This document shows, piece by piece, positions 11,701 through 19,019 of a stretch of DNA of 56,666 bases. The stretch spans positions 1 through 56,666 of the forward strand of contig MUNG01000117.1 of assembly GCA_002154585.1 (NCBI GenBank), in the 5' to 3' direction. A program made the translations under genes and the position numbers. The notes under the pieces were generated by a model that worked only from the letters and a program-made list of their open reading frames with translations, was not told the origin of the DNA and did no database searches. Source of the DNA: Streptomyces pseudogriseolus (GTDB lineage: Bacteria; Actinomycetota; Actinomycetes; Streptomycetales; Streptomycetaceae). Position 1 is the first letter of the stretch; every line of letters begins with the position of its first letter.

Positions 11701-13325
11701 CCGAACCAGGGCACCTGGTGCCGTGCTCCGGAGAGGTCCACCAGCCACTTGTGCCATCGAAGCCTCTGGGTCTCGCCCTCGGCGATGGCGACGGAAGCGA
11801 GTGCGACCGTAGCCTCCGGGCTCCGGGACGCATCTCCGAGGAGCGCGTCCACAGCCATCGGGACGGTGACGGTCCCGGGCACGGCACCGTCGTGTTCGGC
11901 CCAGTCCTCGAGCACCTCCTGCCATCGCCCCTCCGCATCCCGCGCCGCCGGAGGCAATACGGCTGTGCGCCCAGCCACCTGCGCGATCTCTGCCTCCGAG
12001 AGCGCTGGCAGAAGCGCCTCGTCACCAACGGCGAGGTCGGCGAGTCCGAGGTCACCGTGGAGCGGCGTCCGCAGGCGCAGTTCGTACGACACCCTCGCGC
12101 GCGCAAGGGTCAGGAACCGCTGCTCCAGGTCGCGTACGGGTCCCTTGGGCGACCGGACGTTGTGCGGCAAGGGCAGGCATCGCCAGGCCGCGGTCGGCTC
12201 CAGCCGAAGCTGTCGCACCATGACGGCGGCCCAGAGGTCGGCCAGCAGGGGAAGCAGCGCCTGGTTCCACGGGGTGTCGTTGAGATGCTGACGGCTCGGG
12301 TTCGGATCGAACTGGGCGCCGACCCGGAGCGGAAGTCCCAGCTCGGTCACGGGCAGTCCGACATGCACCTGCCCGGCAACCTCGTCGCCCGCGCCCTCGT
12401 CCAGCGGGATCGCGACGGCAAGGCCGGTCGATTCACCCGCGGCCTTCCGAATCCGCGGCACGTCCGGCGGGCTCAGCACGGTGGCACGGCTGACCTGCCA
12501 GGTCATGCCGCCAGGTGATCGGGCCGTGCGCACTTCGATCGCGGTGTCCCGGCCGCCGATGACGGCCTCGTAGGCGTCGGGTTCGCCCCACTCCAAGGCG
12601 AGGCGGCTGTGTACGTCGCCGCCCTCCCGTTGATGCTCGACCGTGCGCACGTGGTCGAGGAAGAGCAACGCCTCGTCACCCCATGCGGCAAGCCAGTCGT
12701 CGACATCCTGCCCCTGCACATCGGCGGGGGTGGCGAGCGGGATGCGCAGGACCGTCCAACCGTCGTCGGCGAACCAGGAGGGGACCGGGAAGGGGTCGGC
12801 GAGGGACACGTCGGGGTCCCCGATCCGGACGCGGTAGAAGCCGCAGAAGATCTCCAGGACCGGGGACAGCCGCCGGAGGGTCATGAGCCCGATGCCGAAC
12901 CGGCCGGTGGCGTCGGGGTCGTCGTCCTTGCTCGTCAGCGACGGCATCGCCAGCGCCATCACATCGGTCAGCCGTACCGGACGCCCGTCGTGCGCTACCA
13001 GCAGCTCCGTGTCACGTACGAAAATCCTGACCTGGTGCGCTCCGAGGTCGTTGGCGTTCTGCACGATCTCGGACAGCCCCTGCAGCGGGTCGGTCGACAG
13101 GTCTCCGCCGTTGTCCCGCTGCCGGCGCAGCCCGTACCGCATCTGTCCGGGCAGCTCCACAAACAGCCGCCCGAGCCGCTCGACGGCCGCGCACGTCGCT
13201 TCGGGCCCGACCGGTTCCGCCACCTCCGCCCCGCTGGCAAGCCCCTCACGGTTCATGAGTTCCTCGGCCGCCCGGATCGCCAACTCCACCTCGGCTGCGG
13301 TCGATCTGCGCTGCTCAGCCATCAT
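8769..13325 (-). CDS. Giant sacsin-like GHKL ATPase with C-terminal DUF3883/NO VEIN nuclease-like domain
   Basis: A 1518-residue protein. The N-terminus is an HSP90/sacsin-type GHKL ATPase: GLSEIVQNANDLGA (motif N, Asn90), AHDGRP (Asp113) and ATGRFGIGLMTLRR (Gly-rich lid, about 140-152). A long central region resembles the repeat body of sacsin/NO VEIN proteins without clear motifs. Residues about 1240-1300 form a charged coiled coil, followed by a Pro/Ala linker. The last 150 residues match DUF3883: a helical lead-in, then DRFYELKTTYG, with Glu1432-x-Lys1434 of a PD-(D/E)XK-like core. The family is often encoded in defence islands. The tandem ATG start follows GGGGGCGGAGG. It is separated from the VMAP operon by a 0.5-kb IS scar and may have its own promoter (TACGATC repeats at 13360-13375). 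Confidence 0.85.
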   Translation of the reverse strand: MMAEQRRSTAAEVELAIRAAEELMNREGLASGAEVAEPVGPEATCAAVERLGRLFVELPGQMRYGLRRQRDNGGDLSTDPLQGLSEIVQNANDLGAHQVRIFVRDTELLVAHDGRPVRLTDVMALAMPSLTSKDDDPDATGRFGIGLMTLRRLSPVLEIFCGFYRVRIGDPDVSLADPFPVPSWFADDGWTVLRIPLATPADVQGQDVDDWLAAWGDEALLFLDHVRTVEHQREGGDVHSRLALEWGEPDAYEAVIGGRDTAIEVRTARSPGGMTWQVSRATVLSPPDVPRIRKAAGESTGLAVAIPLDEGAGDEVAGQVHVGLPVTELGLPLRVGAQFDPNPSRQHLNDTPWNQALLPLLADLWAAVMVRQLRLEPTAAWRCLPLPHNVRSPKGPVRDLEQRFLTLARARVSYELRLRTPLHGDLGLADLAVGDEALLPALSEAEIAQVAGRTAVLPPAARDAEGRWQEVLEDWAEHDGAVPGTVTVPMAVDALLGDASRSPEATVALASVAIAEGETQRLRWHKWLVDLSGARHQVPWFGTAEFFTDKAQGLAKVLGLSHVLHPAFVAETGEAARVRAWLSEQQVFVTGADPVPAIRQLAARGAQKDIAPLVLDDDQLVALREGFLRVPAKERQRLGKDVGRAVLLHGRRFGPGGRREDVQVRPADAYLPAGLDSVDREDSFETAAGTATGLTWLRPRYAQVLPGAGTGLGARAFFHLLGAEKGPRLRPHPGVEHRFTASSPSEGLPAQVPGGPAERSQDLRNQSATYTLEDCDSPDLMAVVHDIAAEKDGPVRRLRAAALLRVLGRNWGALSEHHKVRAVRDYHTWNPCGETDGFWLWQLKTTAWLDNQDGAPVAPSGLRERTTSTVAVYGADSAGFLHPDLQQAVGRRGEVLVALGVTGEPGVADLLEALRRLRARETEAPDQPAAQLLYRALAERLTAHRGKDAAQVTATVVRAFGQGRGLILTSLGWRRPGDCFRGLPVFGRWAAFASSFKGSDALWETLAVPEAGVEDAVRVVREVAREARAERGVRAPVDAEAETVMLQTLQMLARTAREHPERVTASLVGRLPLRTSRGWTSKRPVYAADATLAEALGSRIPVWLPGGELEQFTALLGPLRVIELGASDITFRPADDAPVDMEATDLVRHALDLLREDLQRNAVAVAGSLDCPWEDLAEVEVRITSSLECMVTLPDGEPVRGPVRTALDRDSRTLWTVDRELLRRPSEAGRAVATRFTEDRRQVAHSWAAAYDEAERGREAVRLELAEERVAQDQAATDAKRAQRLAALETEVKTAQNKADGRPPASTPLPSVTVRPAPAAPVSAPREFVDPAALRITGIRRTTQASPSAAGVPGAGGGASVRTRLTPPAYAPTVPAPRLVPPAPNIDRQEKVALDLLRKVLGTEQEPEWLRDLRHQHGVGADAVDALDRFYELKTTYGPEQDTVTLTAKECERAASGAEFFLVVVSGLAADSNPVLRLVPDPLHQLRIRPNGNVMLTGIKQSGSLIVEFGAGEEPDPS

Positions 13326-13527
13326 CCTCCGCCCCCTTCGCTGCGATCCCTCCGGTAGCGATCGTAGATCGTAAAGAATGAACCTGGACGGAAACGGCAG
13401 TCAGCGCGAACTCCCTGCATCCCTCATCCGGCCGCACCGTTGTGCCTGCCACGCCAGCCCGTCCGCGCGGGCACGAGTTTCTCCTCGTCGAACCACGCAC
13501 GGCCTCAGCCCCGGACATCCCTTAACT

Positions 13528-13661
13528 GGGCTGGCCAAGCCAGGAAGGCGGTCGACCCTGCCACAAGCGTCCAGGTCCCCAGCCATGGTGGCGAGGAACT
13601 CGGCTTCGAGCTTGGCGTCCATGCCAGGCAAGGCTGTGGTCACCTCGGTGTGCGGATGTTC
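13528..13661 (-). pseudogene. IS110-family transposase fragment
   Basis: A minus-strand frame reads EHPHTEVTTALPGMDAKLEA, then EFLATMAGDLDACG and RVDRLPGLASP. This is the helix-hairpin-helix and DRLAG-type region of IS110 transposases. Conservation stops at GLASP and nothing of the serine catalytic end follows. It fills part of the 527-bp gap (13326-13852) between the sacsin-like gene and the VMAP operon; the rest of the gap shows only a terminator and a probable promoter. Confidence 0.65.
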
Positions 13662-13741
13662 ACTGATGACTGCTCACCGACTGAGAATGGCCACCCACGA
13701 CGTCAACACAAGAGTGACTCACCGCCCAGCGCATTGAGGAA

Positions 13742-13773
13742 AGCCCCCACTGGAACCCGACGCTTCGGGGGCT
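13742..13773 (-). terminator. Hairpin terminator after the vWA-Z1 gene
   Basis: A 7-bp stem AGCCCCC/GGGGGCT encloses an 18-base loop that contains CGAAGCG. Read on the minus strand it ends in GGGGGCTTT. It lies 80 bp beyond the stop codon of the four-gene operon and so should end its transcript before the IS110 scar. Confidence 0.6.
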
Positions 13774-13852
13774 CCGATTATGCACACGCTGGCGGCGGGC
13801 AACAGGTTGAAGCCCGCCCGATGCGACGCTGTGCCGCCGATGTCCTGACGCA

Positions 13853-16800
13853 TCAGGACAGTTCCCGTTCACCGGACGACTCTGTGGACGTCGGCGACAC
13901 CGGAAAACTGACGGCGAATCCCACCACAGCTGCGGCTGCCTCCTCTGTTTCCATATCCTCTGGAATCGGATGACGGATCGGATAAATGGTCAGCAAAGCC
14001 TGATCCGGCCGCCGTACGGCATTCACTGCGGCACGGGAGGGCAAAGCAGGCGTGCGGATCGCGCCCGATCCGGGCCCCTCGGCAACCATCACAGCACGGG
14101 TGGCGTCGATGGCGGCGCCATATTGTTTCTCATCGAGATCCGCAAATTCGTTCCTAATGCTGGACAGCCGCCGTACCGCATACGTGCTCGCAGCGAGAGG
14201 CAGGACGGGATTGCGGACGACCAGCCCGATGCGATGACCCGCCACCTCGATCACGCCTCGCGGCTTCGACGGGTTCACCAGCTGGACGGTCCACCTCCCC
14301 AGCTCCCCATGGGCCACGCACCGGCGAATGTAGGCGCGGATCTGGTCGATGCGCTCGCGTAGTCGAGGGGAGCCTGGTCGATAGACATCAAGGAACTCCG
14401 TCAAGACCATGTCGGGCGGCACGTCACCCCACAGCAGGTTTCCGTCGGCATGGGATATCAGGGCCGTGCTGGGTTCTCCGAGGTGCCGGACGAAGCTCTC
14501 CAGCGTCCAAAAGTTCTCGCGAAGGTCTTTCGGCGCCAGTGTGAAGCGCGAGGTCTCCCATGACTTGCCGGACAGGCTCTCTATCTCTTTCCTGACCAGC
14601 GGCGGATCGTCCGCCAGGACACTATGTGAGACGTCGGCTGGGCGCAACCACAGTGCCGCCTCGCGGGGTGGGACACCAAGTTCGGCCATCCCGCTTATCT
14701 CCTGACGTTGTTCGTCGATGATCGCCGTGAGACGTTCCTGGGCTTCCAGGACTTCGTGGGTGGCGTAGAGACGGCACAGGTCCTCGTAGCCTGTGCGGTA
14801 TCCGAGCGACACCGTGAGCTGGCGTAGCGTCTCGTAGGTGGACGAGGACCTGAGGCAGTAGCTGACGGTGAGGCCCTCAAGGAGGGTCCCCGGCCCGAGC
14901 TTGGCGCCGCCCACCGCCACGACACTCAGGCCGTTGTGATCGTGCTCGTGCCACCTGGGCATGTTGTCGGAGCTGCCGTTGACCGTAATGACGGTGATCT
15001 CGCCGGCTGCGGTGGCCACTTGCCTGGACACCTCGTCCCACGGGCTCACCTGGGTGTTCACGTCGAGGAACGCCGCGCTCGTGGGGACAAAGTCTGTGCG
15101 CCACAAAAGCTCGAGGCGGGACATCAGGCGGCGCGCGTGCGCACTGCCTGGCTCTCGGAGCCCATCCGCGACGGACTTAACGTGCTCGGCCAGTCGGTCT
15201 CGGACATGTGCCTGTACTGCGACAAACCGGCTGACCGACACCAGCATGGAGTTGTGTGCCATGGTCTGCCCCCGCGCTTTCCGCGCAGCGCTGGCTAGCA
15301 CGAACGCGTCGATTGCGGAAGACAGGGAGGCCGGCAGCTCATGAGGTGGCACGTGGTCGGCACGGTGGCCTGTCGGCAACCACGATTCCTGGTCCTCCAC
15401 CATGCGAACAAGAGGGAGTCGCTGTTCGGGGCCCACATGGTCCGGCGGTGCTGGGATGGTGTAGACGAAGTCCGGGACCAGGTCTCGCATCACCGTCGGG
15501 ACTGGCGCGTATGTGTATCCGACATAGGCGGTCCTGGTGGTGGCGGACAGCAGTCGGTGAACCTTCGCGTCCAGCGCCGAAGGGGCATTACCCGCCTGTG
15601 TTCCGCCGTCCGTCGTATCGATGACGAGCAGCGGGCGGTCGGTGGACGGACTCCCCTGCGCCAGCCAGCGATGGACCTTGTCGACGACGGTGACATTCCT
15701 CTTAACCACGAAGACATGTGGGAGAGAGTCCGGAACGGCGGCCCCAAGCATAGCCCTCGCCGACGTAAAGTCACCGTGCTCGGTGCTGTCCGTCATGGAG
15801 AGGATGGTGAGGCGGCGAGAGTCAGGCATGGCACCCGCGCCGATGTATGCGCCGCGGTCCGCGGACATCGTAGAGGCGGTGTCGAAGCCCAGCAGCCCCT
15901 CGTCGACCCGTCGCTGCATCTGGGCTCGCTCAACATTGGTCGTGCCGGCGAGGATGACGACTGTCAAGTAGCCCGCGTCGATCGCCTTGGCCGCGAGGCC
16001 GATCACGGTCGTGGTCTTGCCAGAGCCGATGGGAGCGATAACCAGGCCCGAGCGCCGCCAGGGGTCCGGGCGATGCGGGTCCTCAAGCCGGGATAGGAGG
16101 GCGTCTGTGACCTCGTCGAGCTGGTGGACGACGCCTGGACGATAAGCCTTTCCGTACTCTAGGAAGGTCCGGTAGCGGTACCAGAACTGCTGTGCATACG
16201 TCACATCGCCGGGACGCAACCACGGTATGTGACCCCTGGGATCGTCCAGGACAGTGGCCGGAGCGGAGACGAACTGGGCGACCGCAGTCTCCAGTTCCTT
16301 TACCAAGGTGGACCGGTCGACCGCTGCGTCTTGCCTGGCAAGCATGGCGATAACAGCGTCCACGGCGTCGTTGATTTCCTTGGGGGTTACGGCCCAGTTC
16401 TGCGGCAGGAGAGCAAGCGCCACCCGAAGGGCGAGGCTGATTGTGTCAGAAGACGGTGCCCCTGTCCGGATGCTCTCCGGCCCGCCCGCGCGGCCGTGGG
16501 GCGTGGACGCGGGCGCGGGCAGCCCGAGGAGTTCCAGCGTCCGGGACCAGGCAATACCGACCGGCGTCGTCTCCGCTACGAAATCGTCCGTGCCGTCCGC
16601 CCCGCCCGCCACCGCCGACAGCCGGCCCCCGCTGTCCCGGCCCGAAGAAATGTGACGGCTCAGCACCCGGCTCAGTTGCAGAGCCTCGTGCTCGGTCAGC
16701 GCCTGTTCCAAACGCTCTCGCACTTGTGGCGCTGGTTGCAGGATCACGCGGTCGCTGGTGTCCGTGTCCAGCGTGTACAGACCGGAACCGAGCAGCTCGG

Positions 16801-18097
16801 CGAGGTCCTCTGTGGTTGCCTCGGGGACGAGTTCTCGGCGGAGTACGTGCAGGTGCTGCAGGCTCAGCCGGTCGAAGGCGGAAGTCAGCACCGCCAGCCG
16901 GGCGGCGGCGGGCGCTGCCGTACGCAGGAACCGCTCCGTGCGCTCCTCCGGGCTTCGCGGCGTAGGGGGCCGAGAGGCGCCAAGTGGCGTCAACCGGCCG
17001 CCGGGTGGGACAAGAGCCGCGGAGCACCCATCGGGTGCCGCGAGCATCACGGCCCGGGACCAGCGCCCCAGGGAGTGCGGAGAGAGGGACAACACGGGCA
17101 GCGCAAGCCAGGCGTCCCGGCCTACCCCTTCCGCATGACGAGCCAGCAAGGGCGGCAGCTGGAAGGCGAGCCCCTTGTTGGCGGTGCCGGGGACGTCCGG
17201 GGTGACCCGGACAATGGGCAGATCGAGACCCGTGCGGCGCCACAGCTTGGACGGCAGCGGGTTCAGCAGGGCGACGGGCTCCTGCTGGGCCCACGCCCGC
17301 AGCTGCTGCCAGATCTCCGGTCCCTTCCAAGCCGCAGCGGTGCAGTCCGATACCACCATGATTAGGCGACGGCCGTCTGGAGAGCCCAGCTGGCCAGCCG
17401 ATGTCGGCTTCCCCTGACGGTCGGTGAGTTCGATGCCGGAGTCCGAGTGGAGGACGAGGTCGCGGACCTGGAGTGTGCGGAACGCGCCGAGCCGGTCGAG
17501 CAGGCCGGCGAAGGCGTCGACGGTTTCCCGCCATACCTGCATCGAGGGCGAGCGGTCGATAACGAGTACCAGGTCAAACCAGCGCTCGGGAGCGGGCGTG
17601 AAGGCGGGGATCAGCTCCCCACTGCGGGCATATCCGTTTACGGTCGCGTCCAGGTCCAGCGCGTGCCGCCGCCCATTTAGCCAAGGGCGCTTCCAGGGGC
17701 GCAGCGCTCGCGTCATCTCCAGCGCGAGGGGCAGCGCCGTGGCACCGGGAACGGCGACCGCGTGACCAGTAACGCGTCCGGGGGATCCAGGCAGCCGTTC
17801 GTGGAGCGGGCGGGCCGACCGGTCGTCCAGTGCCGTGGGACGGCTCCGGGGCCCGGCGTCATCGGCAGGCAGGAACGGGGCGGTCGGTGGCTGGGGCAGC
17901 CTCGTATCCTCCGGCTCGGGTGCAGGGCTGCTCACTCCGGGCGGGGCAAACGCCCCCATGCGGGAGGCGAGCCAGAGGGCTTCCGCGAGCGCCGTCGCGT
18001 CGAGTTCGGGAGCCACTGCGCCGATCGCCGCCACGACACGATCCCAGCCGATCGCCTGCGGCTCCGCCCGGTCAGGAGGCGCGGGGTGTTCAGGCAC
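13853..18097 (-). CDS. vWA (SAV_2336-type) domain fused to a degenerate Z1 helicase-like domain
   Basis: A 1414-residue fusion. Residues about 110-470 are the SAV_2336-related vWA region; VLVIDRSPSM carries a full MIDAS motif (Asp181, Ser183, Ser185) with Asp251 in VVSDCT as a further ligand. Residues about 620-1250 match the Z1 superfamily II domain throughout, including SMLVSVSRFVAVQAHV and LEGLTVSYCLR. Walker A is intact (IAPIGSGKTT, about 688-697). Walker B, normally IDDEAD, is IDTTD; the GYTATP motif is GYTYAP; motif V, normally KLSRGLT, is KLGPGTL; motif VI, normally QMGRWFGYR, is QLTVSLGYR. It may bind NTP but is unlikely to be a working helicase. Its start overlaps the MoxR gene by 8 bp. 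In ternary VMAP systems the vWA partner works with MoxR to signal to the effector. Confidence 0.88.
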   Translation of the reverse strand: MPEHPAPPDRAEPQAIGWDRVVAAIGAVAPELDATALAEALWLASRMGAFAPPGVSSPAPEPEDTRLPQPPTAPFLPADDAGPRSRPTALDDRSARPLHERLPGSPGRVTGHAVAVPGATALPLALEMTRALRPWKRPWLNGRRHALDLDATVNGYARSGELIPAFTPAPERWFDLVLVIDRSPSMQVWRETVDAFAGLLDRLGAFRTLQVRDLVLHSDSGIELTDRQGKPTSAGQLGSPDGRRLIMVVSDCTAAAWKGPEIWQQLRAWAQQEPVALLNPLPSKLWRRTGLDLPIVRVTPDVPGTANKGLAFQLPPLLARHAEGVGRDAWLALPVLSLSPHSLGRWSRAVMLAAPDGCSAALVPPGGRLTPLGASRPPTPRSPEERTERFLRTAAPAAARLAVLTSAFDRLSLQHLHVLRRELVPEATTEDLAELLGSGLYTLDTDTSDRVILQPAPQVRERLEQALTEHEALQLSRVLSRHISSGRDSGGRLSAVAGGADGTDDFVAETTPVGIAWSRTLELLGLPAPASTPHGRAGGPESIRTGAPSSDTISLALRVALALLPQNWAVTPKEINDAVDAVIAMLARQDAAVDRSTLVKELETAVAQFVSAPATVLDDPRGHIPWLRPGDVTYAQQFWYRYRTFLEYGKAYRPGVVHQLDEVTDALLSRLEDPHRPDPWRRSGLVIAPIGSGKTTTVIGLAAKAIDAGYLTVVILAGTTNVERAQMQRRVDEGLLGFDTASTMSADRGAYIGAGAMPDSRRLTILSMTDSTEHGDFTSARAMLGAAVPDSLPHVFVVKRNVTVVDKVHRWLAQGSPSTDRPLLVIDTTDGGTQAGNAPSALDAKVHRLLSATTRTAYVGYTYAPVPTVMRDLVPDFVYTIPAPPDHVGPEQRLPLVRMVEDQESWLPTGHRADHVPPHELPASLSSAIDAFVLASAARKARGQTMAHNSMLVSVSRFVAVQAHVRDRLAEHVKSVADGLREPGSAHARRLMSRLELLWRTDFVPTSAAFLDVNTQVSPWDEVSRQVATAAGEITVITVNGSSDNMPRWHEHDHNGLSVVAVGGAKLGPGTLLEGLTVSYCLRSSSTYETLRQLTVSLGYRTGYEDLCRLYATHEVLEAQERLTAIIDEQRQEISGMAELGVPPREAALWLRPADVSHSVLADDPPLVRKEIESLSGKSWETSRFTLAPKDLRENFWTLESFVRHLGEPSTALISHADGNLLWGDVPPDMVLTEFLDVYRPGSPRLRERIDQIRAYIRRCVAHGELGRWTVQLVNPSKPRGVIEVAGHRIGLVVRNPVLPLAASTYAVRRLSSIRNEFADLDEKQYGAAIDATRAVMVAEGPGSGAIRTPALPSRAAVNAVRRPDQALLTIYPIRHPIPEDMETEEAAAAVVGFAVSFPVSPTSTESSGERELS

Positions 18098-19019
18098 CGG
18101 TCAGCTCGCGCAGGATGAGCTCCTTGACGTCCTGTGCCGCATCGTCCTCCGGAGCTTGGGCGCTGGTCAGCACGTGCACGGCGTTCAGCAACTGGTCCAC
18201 GGCCAGGCTCTCGCCCGCCCTGAGCCGTTCGACGAACGAGAGGATCAGCGAGTCCACCGGGCCGGCGGACCCCACCGCCGTCTCGAAGTGGGCCGCCACG
18301 ACCCGCCGCAGGGAATCGGTGTCGGGCATGGGCATCGTGTAGCGGATGCAGCGCCTCAGGAAGGCAGCGGGGAAGTCGCGCTCGCCGTTACTCGTCAGCA
18401 CGATGAACGGGAAGTTGTCGCACTGCACGCGGCCCTTGACGATCGGATGGACGTCGTCACCGGCCCATTCGCGCACCTCTACGACGTCCTCCCGGTAGCG
18501 CGACAGCTCCGGAATCTCGAACTCACCATGCTCTAGTACGTCCAGAAGGTCGCTGGGCAGATCGAGGTCACTCTTGTCGATCTCGTCGATGAGCAGCGCG
18601 CGAGGCCGCTCTGATGGCAGCAGAGCCGTGCCCAGCGGCCCGAGCCGCAGAAAGGGGGCAATATCGTCGTCGCCTGAGTCGCCCGCCAGACGCTGCGCGT
18701 GGATTCGGCCCAGGGCGTCATAACGGTAGAGGGCGTCCACCAGTGTGCTGCGGGAGGTGATGTGCCAGCGCAGTGGATCACCGAGCCGCAACTCCGCCGA
18801 CACCTGCTTGATCACGGACGACTTGCCCGAGCCGGGGGCACCGGTCAGTAGCAGCGGACGGCGGAGGGCAAGCGCGGCGTTCACCGCCTCGACCAGCCGG
18901 GGCGGGGGCTGGAACCGCTCGGGCTTCGGGTCTCTGGGGAAGGTGCGCCAGGGCGGCGGGTCACCGAGGTCCACATCTCGGGGGACGCCGTCGCCGACGT
19001 AGAAGGGAGTCCAGGTCAT
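18090..19019 (-). CDS. MoxR-type AAA+ ATPase of the VMAP operon
   Basis: A 309-residue AAA+ ATPase. Walker A is LLLTGAPGSGKSS (about 56-68) and Walker B is RALLIDEIDKSD (about 140-151), followed by sensor 1 in FIVLTSNGERDFPAAFLRRC with its arginine finger. The start at 19019 is set by an ATGA overlap with the upstream gene; 19 upstream in-frame codons belong to that gene's shadow. MoxR ATPases pair with vWA proteins as chaperone-like remodelling machines. Here the vWA partner is the next gene, and the substrate is presumably the caspase-VMAP protein encoded just before. There is no signal peptide; it is cytosolic. Confidence 0.92.
   Translation of the reverse strand: MTWTPFYVGDGVPRDVDLGDPPPWRTFPRDPKPERFQPPPRLVEAVNAALALRRPLLLTGAPGSGKSSVIKQVSAELRLGDPLRWHITSRSTLVDALYRYDALGRIHAQRLAGDSGDDDIAPFLRLGPLGTALLPSERPRALLIDEIDKSDLDLPSDLLDVLEHGEFEIPELSRYREDVVEVREWAGDDVHPIVKGRVQCDNFPFIVLTSNGERDFPAAFLRRCIRYTMPMPDTDSLRRVVAAHFETAVGSAGPVDSLILSFVERLRAGESLAVDQLLNAVHVLTSAQAPEDDAAQDVKELILRELTGA

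Noticed and set aside
10680-12518. Long plus-strand open frame (612 codons) opposite the sacsin-like gene
   Set aside because: Antisense shadow of a gene with clear GHKL and DUF3883 motifs; low-complexity Arg/Gly/Pro composition and no ribosome site.
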